A stretch of DNA of 10,555 bases from positions 1-10,555 of the forward strand of contig JAUXXK010000138.1 in NCBI GenBank assembly GCA_030681145.1, in the 5' to 3' direction. The DNA is from Methanobacteriaceae archaeon (lineage in GTDB: Archaea; Methanobacteriota; Methanobacteria; Methanobacteriales; Methanobacteriaceae). A model generated the notes under the pieces. That model did no database searches. It was not told the origin of the DNA and saw only the letters and a program-made list of their open reading frames with translations. This document shows, piece after piece, positions 1 to 6,546 of this stretch. The number at the start of each line of letters is the position of its first letter. The stretch's first letter is position 1. The translations under genes and the position numbers were made by a program.

Positions 1-15
1 CATAAAAGGGAAAAC

Positions 16-570
16 ATGGCCCGCCCGGTTATGTACTGGAGAATAATGCCTGAAAGGGATTATCTGGAAGAAGTTAGCCCGTCTCAATTTTTAGATTTAA
101 AAAGTGATGTAATTGATGTTGGAGCATGTGTTTTATGTGGGGCTTGTTTATTGACATGTCCTGAAAATATTGTCCAGATTAATGGCCGAAAACCGGAAAT
201 AAAAGGTAAATGTCCTGAAGGATGTAATGCATGTTATGTGGCTTGTCCCCGAACATATGTGCCAGATAATATAGTGGGCCGCGACTCTGAAAAATCCCCG
301 TTTGGTGATTATATTCAAATTGTTTCTGCCCGAGCCCCTGTATTTCAGGGACAGGATGGTGGGGTAGTCACTGCTCTTTTAAGCTATGCTGTTTCTAGTG
401 GATTGGTTGATGAGGCTTTGGTAATTGATAAAAGTCCACATGATCCATGGAAACCCATACCAAAACTCACAGATGATGTGGAAGAAATTGTAAAAGCGGC
501 CGGGACCAAGTATTCTGCATGTCCTATATTTAAGCCGTTAAAGGAATCTGAATCTAGAGAGGGATACTAA
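16..570 (+). CDS. Ferredoxin-domain protein with FrhB/FdhB N-terminal domain, glutamate synthase-associated
   Basis: This 184-residue protein probably carries electrons to the glutamate synthase subunit encoded directly downstream. Two 4Fe-4S motifs are visible: C38-x2-C41-x2-C44-x3-C48-Pro and C66-x3-C70-x2-C73-x3-C77-Pro. Residues about 108-176 resemble the N-terminal domain of F420 hydrogenase/formate dehydrogenase beta subunits (GQDGGVVTALLSYA at 112-125, then AAGTKYSACP at 161-170). The larger C-terminal domain of FrhB/FdhB, which helps form the FAD/F420 site, is absent. The truncation looks natural, because the TAA stop overlaps the next gene's ATG. The start at 16 follows a weak AGGGA. 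The frame is open to the window edge, so a start further upstream cannot be excluded; a TAA at 3-5 in another frame may end the preceding gene. The family assignment is firm; the role as electron donor is inferred from the neighbour. The protein is cytoplasmic. Confidence 0.82.
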   Translation: MARPVMYWRIMPERDYLEEVSPSQFLDLKSDVIDVGACVLCGACLLTCPENIVQINGRKPEIKGKCPEGCNACYVACPRTYVPDNIVGRDSEKSPFGDYIQIVSARAPVFQGQDGGVVTALLSYAVSSGLVDEALVIDKSPHDPWKPIPKLTDDVEEIVKAAGTKYSACPIFKPLKESESREGY

Positions 571-2072
571 TGCCTTTCAAAGTAGAAAGAAATAAAGATC
601 TCTGTATGAGAAATTTTGGCAGGCCAGGTTGTTGCTGGTATCTTTGCGATAACCGAGACGAAAGCCAGTGTAAAAACTGTTACTCTTGTTATAATAACTG
701 CCCTCATGATGTTTATGAAATAATTGGGGATGAACCATATCCTATTAAACATGAAAATTGTGTAGGATGCCGTATATGTGAAGAAATGTGTCCTAACAGA
801 GCTATTGAAGTAAATGCAGTACCAGAAGATAGGCGAAATGTTTGGTCTTTGGGAGATATTGTTGAAATCAATAGAAAGTCCAGTGAAGGGTCATACAAGG
901 TCCGGGGGTGTGGTGCAATTCGAACCATTCCTACCTTTGATGATTTGGTAATTGTACCCGCACAAGTTTCAAGGCCACCAATTGATAAGTACCGGGAACC
1001 ATGTAACACCAAAGTTGTTTTAGGGAGTAGGTATGCTGAAAATCCACTAATGCTGGATACTCCAATTATGATTGCTGCTATGTCCTTTGGTGCACTCAGT
1101 AAAGAAGCCAAAATTTCACTAGCCATGGGGGCCACTTTGGCCGGAACCGCCACCAATACTGGTGAAGGTGGAATGCTCCCTGAAGAGAGGAGATATGCGT
1201 CCAAACTCATAGCTCAATATGCTTCTGGTAGGTTTGGTGTATCAGCTGAATATTTAAACAACTGTGAGGCTATTGAAATCAAAATAGGACAAGGAGCAAA
1301 ATCAGGTATGGGTGGACACCTTTTAGGTGAAAAAGTAACTGCGGAAGTATCTAAAATCAGGATGATTCCAGAGGGAACTGATGCTTTGAGCCCGGCTCGA
1401 CACATGGATATTGTTGGTCCAGAAGATTTGAGCATGAAAATCTCTCAACTTAGGGAAATTAGTGACTGGAAAGTTCCTATTATGGTTAAATTCGCTTCAG
1501 GTAGGGTTACTGATGATGTAAAAATCGCAGCCAAGGCTGGAGCAGACATGATTGTAATTGATGGTATGCAAGGTGGAACTGGTGCGGGACCTGATGTAGT
1601 AACTGAACATTCTGGCGTTCCAACGATTGCTGCCATTGTAGAAGCAGATGAAGCTTTAAAACATATTAACTTAAGGGATAAAGTAAGTCTGGTTGCAGGC
1701 GGAGGTATTAGGAATGGTGCGGATGTGGCTAAAGCAATTGCATTAGGTGCAGATGCAGTTTATATTGGTACTTCAGCACTGGTTTCTATAGGATGCCGTG
1801 TATGTCAGACTTGTTATACTGGAACTTGTAGAAAAGGTATTGCCACCCAGAACCCTCAGCTAAGAAGAAGATTAGATTATGTGGAAGGCGGTAAAAAGGT
1901 GGCCAGATATATAGAGGCCATGACTGAGGAAACTTGTATGCTTACCCAGCAGGCAGGTAATACTGATGTCAGTAAACTGGAAAAAGATGATCTTCGTGCA
2001 TTAACTACCGAATCATCCGCCCTAACTGGTGTTAAACTAGCCGGTATGGAATCACCTTTCCGTATCATATGA
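570..2072 (+). CDS. gltB: Archaeal glutamate synthase, FMN/iron-sulfur synthase subunit with N-terminal ferredoxin domain
   Basis: This 500-residue protein corresponds to the FMN-binding synthase domain of GltB, which combines 2-oxoglutarate with ammonia released from glutamine to make glutamate. An N-terminal ferredoxin region has C34-x2-C37-x2-C40-x3-C44-Pro and C64-x2-C67-x2-C70-x3-C74-Pro. The barrel follows from about residue 145, with MSFGALS (171-177), NTGEGG (196-201), QGAKSGMGG (241-249), KFASGRV (307-313) and DGMQGGTGAG (331-340). The cysteine signature C409-x5-C415-x4-C420 matches the 3Fe-4S site of bacterial GltB. An additional C412 sits inside it, and C12, C21, C22 and C26 form a further unexplained set. 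The glutaminase and GXGXG domains of bacterial GltB are missing, as expected for archaea where these are separate proteins. The start overlaps the previous stop (TAATG) and follows GAGAGGGA at 556-563, so the two genes are translationally coupled. The electron donor could be ferredoxin or the upstream protein. Confidence 0.9.
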   Translation: MPFKVERNKDLCMRNFGRPGCCWYLCDNRDESQCKNCYSCYNNCPHDVYEIIGDEPYPIKHENCVGCRICEEMCPNRAIEVNAVPEDRRNVWSLGDIVEINRKSSEGSYKVRGCGAIRTIPTFDDLVIVPAQVSRPPIDKYREPCNTKVVLGSRYAENPLMLDTPIMIAAMSFGALSKEAKISLAMGATLAGTATNTGEGGMLPEERRYASKLIAQYASGRFGVSAEYLNNCEAIEIKIGQGAKSGMGGHLLGEKVTAEVSKIRMIPEGTDALSPARHMDIVGPEDLSMKISQLREISDWKVPIMVKFASGRVTDDVKIAAKAGADMIVIDGMQGGTGAGPDVVTEHSGVPTIAAIVEADEALKHINLRDKVSLVAGGGIRNGADVAKAIALGADAVYIGTSALVSIGCRVCQTCYTGTCRKGIATQNPQLRRRLDYVEGGKKVARYIEAMTEETCMLTQQAGNTDVSKLEKDDLRALTTESSALTGVKLAGMESPFRII

Positions 2073-2094
2073 TCTCCTTTAATATTTGATAAGG

Positions 2095-2114
2095 AACTAT
2101 AACAAGTTGTAGTT
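2095..2114. repeat. Inverted repeat downstream of the glutamate synthase gene
   Basis: AACTATAAC (2095-2103) and GTTGTAGTT (2106-2114) are complementary over nine positions with one G-U wobble. It lies 23 bases after the stop codon. No T-run follows directly, so it is not a typical terminator; an RNA 3' hairpin or a binding site are both possible. Confidence 0.35.
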
Positions 2115-2296
2115 TAAAGACACCCAGATTTAAAATGAGATAGTTAATAATTTAACTATTTTATTTCTTTATTTATTTTAAATTATTTTTGAAATTAAAA
2201 ACCGTATAAGACTACTTAATTTATACTATTTTTTCAAATAAAAAAAAGTCTAAGATTTTTTATAAAATTAAAATTTATTCACTTGTTTTTGATTTA

Positions 2297-2335
2297 ATAT
2301 TATTTTATTTAATAATATATTCATCATTTTTTTTT
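2297..2335 (+). terminator. Possible + strand terminator: AT hairpin followed by T9
   Basis: ATATTATT (2297-2304) and AATAATAT (2311-2318) form a perfect 8-bp stem with a six-base loop. A run of nine T follows at 2327-2335. It could stop transcription reading through from the glutamate synthase operon, and lies in the convergent junction with the minus-strand zinc-ribbon gene; the T-run overlaps that gene's lysine codons. Confidence 0.35.
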
Positions 2336-2575
2336 ATTAATGGAAGCTTGAGCCTTATTGCCACTATCAACAGCTTCTTTTGATTTATTTCTACTTTTAT
2401 TTTTTTTAGATGCATCCCTTTCAATTTCATTATCTTCTTGAGAACATTCTGGGCAGATAGTTAATTCATTGAAAGGATCCATTTCATCCGTGAAATGTCC
2501 GATTAAAGGCTGTTTATATTTTAATTGGGATAATTGATCTGAGACGTCTTTTCCACATTTATCACATTTTTTCAT
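2324..2575 (-). CDS. Small zinc-ribbon protein with lysine-rich tail
   Basis: This 83-residue protein is unrecognised beyond its metal site. C4-x2-C7 at the N-terminus and C41-x2-C44 (CPEC) form a four-cysteine zinc ribbon with a 33-residue spacer. From about residue 55 the chain becomes low-complexity and strongly basic (Lys, Asn, Ser), ending in three lysines, which suggests a disordered tail able to contact nucleic acid; that role is inference. The ATG is preceded by GGATGAT (2579-2585), a good archaeal ribosome binding site, which supports it as a real gene. It is divergent from the MFS exporter with a 292-base spacer. A regulator of that exporter is conceivable from position alone, but there is no recognisable DNA-binding domain. 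Confidence 0.7.
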   Translation of the reverse strand: MKKCDKCGKDVSDQLSQLKYKQPLIGHFTDEMDPFNELTICPECSQEDNEIERDASKKNKSRNKSKEAVDSGNKAQASINKKK

Positions 2576-2602
2576 AGAATCATCCTGAAAAATATTAAAC
2601 TA

Positions 2603-2614
2603 ATATTTTATATC
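2603..2614 (-). promoter_or_regulatory. TATA-like box for the zinc-ribbon gene
   Basis: Read on the minus strand the sequence is GATATAAAATAT, a plausible archaeal TATA box about 28 bases upstream of the ATG at 2575. The implied leader would be very short and could cut into the ribosome binding site, so the call is weak. Confidence 0.3.
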
Positions 2615-2735
2615 AATAACAAATTGTTTTCCATTCCATAAAAATTTTTTATTTATTGTGATATGTCCTTTTGAATAAAAAAATTTTGAATATAAATTAT
2701 TAGTAAAATTAATTATTCAAAACAATTTTAAAGAT

Positions 2736-2780
2736 AATTTATATGCTCAACTAAATACAATTTTAATGTAAATTTATATG
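2736..2780 (+). promoter_or_regulatory. Two TATA-like boxes upstream of the MFS gene
   Basis: The same ten bases, AATTTATATG, occur at 2736-2745 and 2771-2780, exactly 35 bases apart. Both resemble archaeal TATA boxes; the nearer one would give a leader of roughly 65-70 bases before the ATG at 2868. In this AT-rich spacer chance matches are common. Confidence 0.35.
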
Positions 2781-2840
2781 AAAATTAATTTGTAATAAAT
2801 GGATTTTTATTATTAGTTAAATATTAACATAAAATAGATA

Positions 2841-2855
2841 TTAAATTATATTTAA
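2841..2855. promoter_or_regulatory. Palindrome just upstream of the MFS ribosome binding site
   Basis: TTAAAT (2841-2846) and ATTTAA (2850-2855) are perfect 6-bp arms around a TAT spacer. It abuts the GGGAG ribosome binding site at 2856-2860. A repressor-binding site is possible because such exporters are often autoregulated, but the AT-rich context makes chance plausible. Confidence 0.25.
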
Positions 2856-2867
2856 GGGAGATATTAA

Positions 2868-4247
2868 ATGAAAATATCAGTAAAACATTATGTCCTAATC
2901 ATAGCGGCCCTTTCATCTTTTTTAACACCATTCATGGGCTCTTCTGTAAATGTGGCCCTTCCCACAATTGCTGCTCAATTTAAAATAGATGCCATTGTCC
3001 AAAATTGGATACCTGCATCTTATCTTCTTTCAGCTGCTATATTTGCTGTCCCATTTGGCCGTATATCTGAAATTTATGGTATGAAAAAGGTATTTAATTA
3101 TGGTGTGATTATATTTACTTTATTTTCATTTTTATCGGCTTTAGCACCTGATGCTATATTTTTAATCATTTTTAGAGTCTTCCAGGGAATAGGATCTGCA
3201 ATGATGTTTGTAACTGGACTAGCCCTATTAACTCGTGTTTATCCTCCAAAAGATAGGGGAAAGGCTATTGGTATTAATATTGCTGTTGTTTATATTGGAT
3301 TATCACTAGGGCCAGTGCTTGGTGGAATATTTACCACTTATTTGGGATGGCAAGCAATATTCTTTTTTGCAGTTCCTTTTGGTCTTTTAACTTTAGGTAT
3401 AACTCTATGGAAACTTAAAGACGAGTGGGCTGATGCAGAAGGAGAAAAATTTGATATTGTAGGATCTGTTTTTTATTCAACTGCTCTATTTTTACTGATG
3501 TACGGGTTTTCTATTCTTCCAGATTTATCTGGTATCTGGATGATAATTATTGGCATAATATTATTGATTGGGTTTATAAAATGGGAGTTAAACTATTCCA
3601 GCCCGGTATTTAACATGAAACTATTTAAAAATTATACCTTTGCCTTTTCCAGTCTGGCGGCTTTAATTAATTACAGCTCAACTTTTGCTGTGGCGTTACT
3701 TTTGAGCTATTATTTACAGTATATTAAAGCGTTTGATGCACAGACCACGGGCATTATATTAGTGGCCCAGCCTATTATTATGGCTATTGTAGCCCCTATG
3801 GCAGGCCGACTTTCAGATAAAAAAGATCCACAGTTTTTGGCAGCAGTTGGAATGGCCATTAATACGTTGGGGCTATTTATTTTATCGTTCCTGACTGAAA
3901 ATACTGGGTTAGAATTGATTATAATTGCTCTAGTTATATTGGGTCTTGGGTTTGGACTATTTTCATCACCCAATACAAATGCTATCATGGGGTCTGTAGA
4001 AAAAAAATATTATGGGATTGCATCGGGCACGGTTAGTTCCATGCGTCTTATTGGGCAAACATTCAGTGTTGGTGTAGTAACCATTGTATTTGCATATGTA
4101 ATGGGTCCTGTTGTAATTTCTCCAGAATCATATGGCCTTCTATTAAAAAGTATTCCTATATGCTTCACTATATTTGCGATATTGTGTTTTATAGGTATTT
4201 TTGCAGCAAGGGTTAAAAGTAACACAGTAAAAAAAGAATTAAATTAA
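2868..4247 (+). CDS. MFS transporter, DHA2 (EmrB/QacA-like) multidrug exporter family
   Basis: This 459-residue integral membrane protein probably exports drugs or small organic molecules using the proton gradient. Family motifs are visible: the NVALP segment near residues 28-32 at the end of helix 1, motif A as GRISEIYGMKKV (64-75), motif B as RVFQGIGSAMM (103-113), and a motif C-like LGPVLGGIF (147-155) of the antiporter type. Hydrophobic segments span nearly the whole chain, and the length fits the 14-helix DHA2 group. GGGAG at 2856-2860 precedes the ATG by seven bases. The substrate cannot be read from sequence. It appears to be transcribed alone: a promoter-like spacer lies upstream, and a T-rich tract directly follows the stop. 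There is no adjacent membrane-fusion protein. Confidence 0.88.
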   Translation: MKISVKHYVLIIAALSSFLTPFMGSSVNVALPTIAAQFKIDAIVQNWIPASYLLSAAIFAVPFGRISEIYGMKKVFNYGVIIFTLFSFLSALAPDAIFLIIFRVFQGIGSAMMFVTGLALLTRVYPPKDRGKAIGINIAVVYIGLSLGPVLGGIFTTYLGWQAIFFFAVPFGLLTLGITLWKLKDEWADAEGEKFDIVGSVFYSTALFLLMYGFSILPDLSGIWMIIIGIILLIGFIKWELNYSSPVFNMKLFKNYTFAFSSLAALINYSSTFAVALLLSYYLQYIKAFDAQTTGIILVAQPIIMAIVAPMAGRLSDKKDPQFLAAVGMAINTLGLFILSFLTENTGLELIIIALVILGLGFGLFSSPNTNAIMGSVEKKYYGIASGTVSSMRLIGQTFSVGVVTIVFAYVMGPVVISPESYGLLLKSIPICFTIFAILCFIGIFAARVKSNTVKKELN

Positions 4248-4262
4248 TTTTTATTTATTTTC
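4246..4262 (+). terminator. Oligo-T tract after the MFS gene
   Basis: A T-rich stretch with runs of five, three and four T begins at the stop codon. Archaeal transcription often ends at such tracts without a hairpin. Confidence 0.4.
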
Positions 4263-4318
4263 TTAAGATATGAACTTATAATTTAAATTAATCTTTCGAA
4301 AAAATTTTATAATTATAG

Positions 4319-4328
4319 TTATATAAAA
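4319..4328 (+). promoter_or_regulatory. TATA box for the CDGSH gene
   Basis: TTATATAAAA closely matches the methanogen TATA consensus and lies 49 bases before the first base of the ATG at 4377. Transcription would start near 4350-4355, leaving a leader of about 25 bases that contains the GGTGGA ribosome binding site. Confidence 0.55.
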
Positions 4329-4376
4329 TTATTAGAATTTTAATTAATAAAATTATTAAAAAGATTATGGTGGACT

Positions 4377-5111
4377 ATGTCTGTTAAAAAAAATAAAATG
4401 AGGATTAAAATAATTAAAAAAGGACCTTATATGGTAACTGGGGGAGTTCCTCTTTATGAACAGAAATTAATTACGGATGAAGCAGGACATACCAAAGAAT
4501 TGCTGGATGTCAAGCAACACCCCCTACAAGATCAATATATTTTGTGTAGATGTGGTGAATCTAAAAATAAACCTTTTTGTGATGGATCACACACCAAAAC
4601 GGGCTTTGATGCTACTGAAACAGCCAGCAGGAAACCTTACATGGAAAAAGCAGATATATTTGAAGGATCAGAACTTAAACTTACTGACGCATATGAATTT
4701 TGTGACCATTCCAGATTCTGTTTGCGATCTGGCGGAATAAGAGAAAATATTAAAAAGTCTGATGATCCGGACGCCAGGCAAACTGCCATTGATGAGGCCA
4801 TGATATGTCCATCGGGGCGACTTGTATTATGGGATAAAAAAACCGGCAAACCATTTGAAAAAGAATTTGAACCATCCCTGGTTCTTATACACGATCCTCA
4901 GAAAGACTGTCAGGGCCCAATATGGGTAAGGGGTGGAATTTCCATTGAATCTGTTGATGGCTTTGAATATGAAACAAGAAATAGGGTTACACTCTGTAGC
5001 TGTGGTATATCTGAGAATAAACCTTACTGTGATGGTAGTCACTGGATGAACGCTGGACAAAAATTAAAATTCAGAAAAAAATGGGGCCTTGATGAGAAAA
5101 AAGAAGAATAA
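4377..5111 (+). CDS. Tandem CDGSH iron-sulfur protein with central cysteine-containing domain
   Basis: This 244-residue protein has two copies of the mitoNEET-type CDGSH motif, each expected to bind a labile 2Fe-2S cluster through three Cys and one His. The first is C57-x-C59 with C68-D-G-S-H72; the second is C207-x-C209 with C218-D-G-S-H222. Between them C109, C115 and C144 (in ICPSGRL), and possibly C178, resemble the small 4Fe-4S domain sometimes fused to CDGSH domains. The likely role is electron or cluster transfer in the cytoplasm; no membrane anchor is seen. The ATG follows GGTGGA at 4369-4374, and a strong TATA-like box lies upstream, so it is probably monocistronic. An internal Met at residue 8 is a less likely start. 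Other CDGSH proteins take part in iron homeostasis and redox sensing, but the partner here is unknown. Confidence 0.87.
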   Translation: MSVKKNKMRIKIIKKGPYMVTGGVPLYEQKLITDEAGHTKELLDVKQHPLQDQYILCRCGESKNKPFCDGSHTKTGFDATETASRKPYMEKADIFEGSELKLTDAYEFCDHSRFCLRSGGIRENIKKSDDPDARQTAIDEAMICPSGRLVLWDKKTGKPFEKEFEPSLVLIHDPQKDCQGPIWVRGGISIESVDGFEYETRNRVTLCSCGISENKPYCDGSHWMNAGQKLKFRKKWGLDEKKEE

Positions 5112-5121
5112 AAAAAAATGA

Positions 5122-5142
5122 TTCTTTTATATTTTATTTTTT
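5122..5142 (+). terminator. Oligo-T tract after the CDGSH gene
   Basis: T-rich sequence with runs of four, four and six T starts about ten bases after the stop. It faces the convergent acidic-protein gene. Confidence 0.45.
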
Positions 5143-5172
5143 AAATAGTGGTTTTAATTAGGTTTGGTTGTT

Positions 5173-5179
5173 AAAAAAA
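5173..5179 (-). terminator. Minus-strand T7 after the acidic-protein gene
   Basis: Seven A on the plus strand give T7 on the minus strand, 15 bases past the stop codon of the minus-strand gene. Confidence 0.4.
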
Positions 5180-5193
5180 TAAATATTAATTAT

Positions 5194-5610
5194 TCAATTT
5201 TTCAACCATTCAAGAACCTTACCAGCTATTTCTTCTGAAATATCATTGATATGATCTTGTTCACTCCAGGTGCAAATTTCTCCTTCGTCTATATCTCCCA
5301 CAACATCTTCGATTTGATCATCATCCGAGAAACTGCCGTGTTCTGATTCACAAAAACTGAAGTTTTTATTACGATTTTCAAATAATATATCCCAATTCTG
5401 GGAATTTCTAAGCTCCCAGTACCAGTAAAATGTACTAACCGTTTCCGTCTCTGGATCTATATCTTCAAAACTTTCTTCTTTTTCATATCCTACTAATAAA
5501 ACTTTATCATTGTCTAAATAAATTTTCTTTTCCCAGGCATCTTTAGTTCTGTCTTTAAGTTCCAGATCTGCTTTTTCTATTTGTTCAACCAGTTCTGATT
5601 TTTTTATCAT
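5194..5610 (-). CDS. Hypothetical acidic protein, 138 residues
   Basis: I do not recognise this protein. It is strongly acidic: 38 Asp/Glu against 15 Lys/Arg. A basic, probably helical N-terminus (about 1-30) leads to an aromatic cluster, FYWYWEL, at 61-67. An acidic stretch runs from SDDD near 95 to DEGE near 110, and a short helix-like C-terminus ends in LEWLKN. There are only two cysteines (C87 and C113), so no metal site is evident. There is no signal peptide or membrane segment. The ATG is preceded by GGAGAT (5615-5620), an excellent ribosome binding site, and the frame is intact, so I regard it as real. It is convergent with the CDGSH gene and divergent from the siroheme protein gene. 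Confidence 0.72.
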   Translation of the reverse strand: MIKKSELVEQIEKADLELKDRTKDAWEKKIYLDNDKVLLVGYEKEESFEDIDPETETVSTFYWYWELRNSQNWDILFENRNKNFSFCESEHGSFSDDDQIEDVVGDIDEGEICTWSEQDHINDISEEIAGKVLEWLKN

Positions 5611-5648
5611 TTTAATCTCCTGACTATTATTCTTAGATATTCCTTAGA

Positions 5649-5659
5649 CAATTTTATCC
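5649..5659 (-). promoter_or_regulatory. TATA-like box for the acidic-protein gene
   Basis: On the minus strand this reads GGATAAAATTG, about 40 bases upstream of the ATG at 5610. Spacing would give a short leader containing the GGAGAT site. Confidence 0.35.
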
Positions 5660-5697
5660 TTAAATCATGTTAATTATAATTCTGTTGACCGTTTTAG

Positions 5698-5707
5698 ATA
5701 TAAATTT
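5698..5707 (+). promoter_or_regulatory. TATA-like box for the siroheme protein gene
   Basis: ATATAAATTT is a reasonable archaeal TATA box. It would place the transcription start near 5730, giving a leader of about 85 bases before the ATG at 5815. Confidence 0.35.
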
Positions 5708-5814
5708 CTATTATGATTAATAAATATTATTTTAAGATGTACCTTCAAAGATTATGATAATAAGTTTTATTTTAAATATCCATTAATGATAATTTTTAAG
5801 TGGAGATAATTCTA

Positions 5815-6474
5815 ATGAATAAAAATATTCCTGAAAAAGGCGCAGCATTACAAAGAGACCTTGAAACATATGCTATAATTCCATATCTACCTGGAGGATT
5901 TATTTCGGTGGAAGATTTAAAGAAAATGGTAGAAATAGCATATAAATATAAGGCGAGAACCTTTAAAATAACACCTGAACAGAGAATTGCTATCATAGGA
6001 CTTCCACGCGATGCTTTGGATGATATCTGGAAAGAATTGAATATGAAACCTGGAGGATTCACAGGAAAAGTAGTAAGGCCAGCAAAATTTTGCCCCGGAA
6101 CATCAGAATGCAAAAAAGGTCTCCAGAATAGTATCAAAATGGGTATGGTCATCGATAAAAAATTTCAAGGAAGAACACTACCAAACAAGGTTAAAATAGG
6201 GGTAAGTGGATGTAACAATTCTTGTGCACAATCAGCCGTACGAGATATAGGTTTAATTGGTTCAAAAAAAGGATGGAATGTTATGGTGGGGGGAAATAGT
6301 GGAAAAAAACCTATGATTGGTGAAGAAATTGCTAAAAACCTTTCACAAGAGGAAGTTATTAAATTAATGGATAATATTTTCATTGAATATGTAAAACATG
6401 ATACTAAAAAAAGATTGGGTCATTTGATTGATAAAATTGGTTTTGGAAATTTTAAAAAAGAACTGGGAATTTGA
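5815..6474 (+). CDS. Small siroheme/4Fe-4S sulfite-nitrite reductase-like protein
   Basis: This 219-residue protein is a half-size member of the sulfite/nitrite reductase family. Residues about 10-75 match the ferredoxin-like half-domain and about 85-219 the siroheme/4Fe-4S domain. The cluster ligands are complete: C93-x5-C99 (CPGTSEC) and C133-x3-C137 (GCNNSC). It therefore probably carries siroheme coupled to 4Fe-4S and reduces sulfite, nitrite or a related oxyanion. Small stand-alone proteins of this kind in methanogens are known as dissimilatory sulfite reductase-like proteins, and their substrate is often unproved. No ferredoxin or F420 domain is fused and no partner gene is adjacent. 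I chose the ATG at 5815 because GGAGAT (5802-5807) sits seven bases upstream. The in-frame GTG at 5800 would put that site inside the gene. Confidence 0.87.
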   Translation: MNKNIPEKGAALQRDLETYAIIPYLPGGFISVEDLKKMVEIAYKYKARTFKITPEQRIAIIGLPRDALDDIWKELNMKPGGFTGKVVRPAKFCPGTSECKKGLQNSIKMGMVIDKKFQGRTLPNKVKIGVSGCNNSCAQSAVRDIGLIGSKKGWNVMVGGNSGKKPMIGEEIAKNLSQEEVIKLMDNIFIEYVKHDTKKRLGHLIDKIGFGNFKKELGI

Positions 6475-6485
6475 TATTATAATAT
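6474..6485. repeat. 12-bp AT palindrome at the siroheme gene stop
   Basis: ATATTATAATAT is a perfect palindrome beginning at the last base of the TGA stop, followed by a T-rich stretch. It may contribute to 3' end formation, but pure-AT palindromes arise easily here. Confidence 0.2.
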
Positions 6486-6510
6486 TAATTTTCTATCTAG
6501 TTAACAAGCT

Positions 6511-6517
6511 AAAAAAA
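6511..6517 (-). terminator. Minus-strand T7 after the phosphoesterase gene
   Basis: Seven A on the plus strand give T7 on the minus strand, about 30 bases beyond the TAA stop of the minus-strand gene ending at 6547. This is a typical archaeal oligo-T end. Confidence 0.4.
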
Positions 6518-6546
6518 TAATTAAAATTACAGGATAAGGCTAAATA

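Noticed and set aside
567..2068. Several minus-strand open frames inside the glutamate synthase gene
   Set aside because: They are opposite-strand shadows of a strongly supported gene, with no ribosome binding sites and no recognisable motifs.
4477..4740. An 87-codon plus-strand frame within the CDGSH gene
   Set aside because: It lies in another frame of a clear iron-sulfur protein gene and shows no independent features.
5800..5814. GTG at 5800 as start of the siroheme protein
   Set aside because: The GGAGAT at 5802-5807 is the ribosome binding site for the ATG at 5815; using the GTG would place this site inside the coding region.
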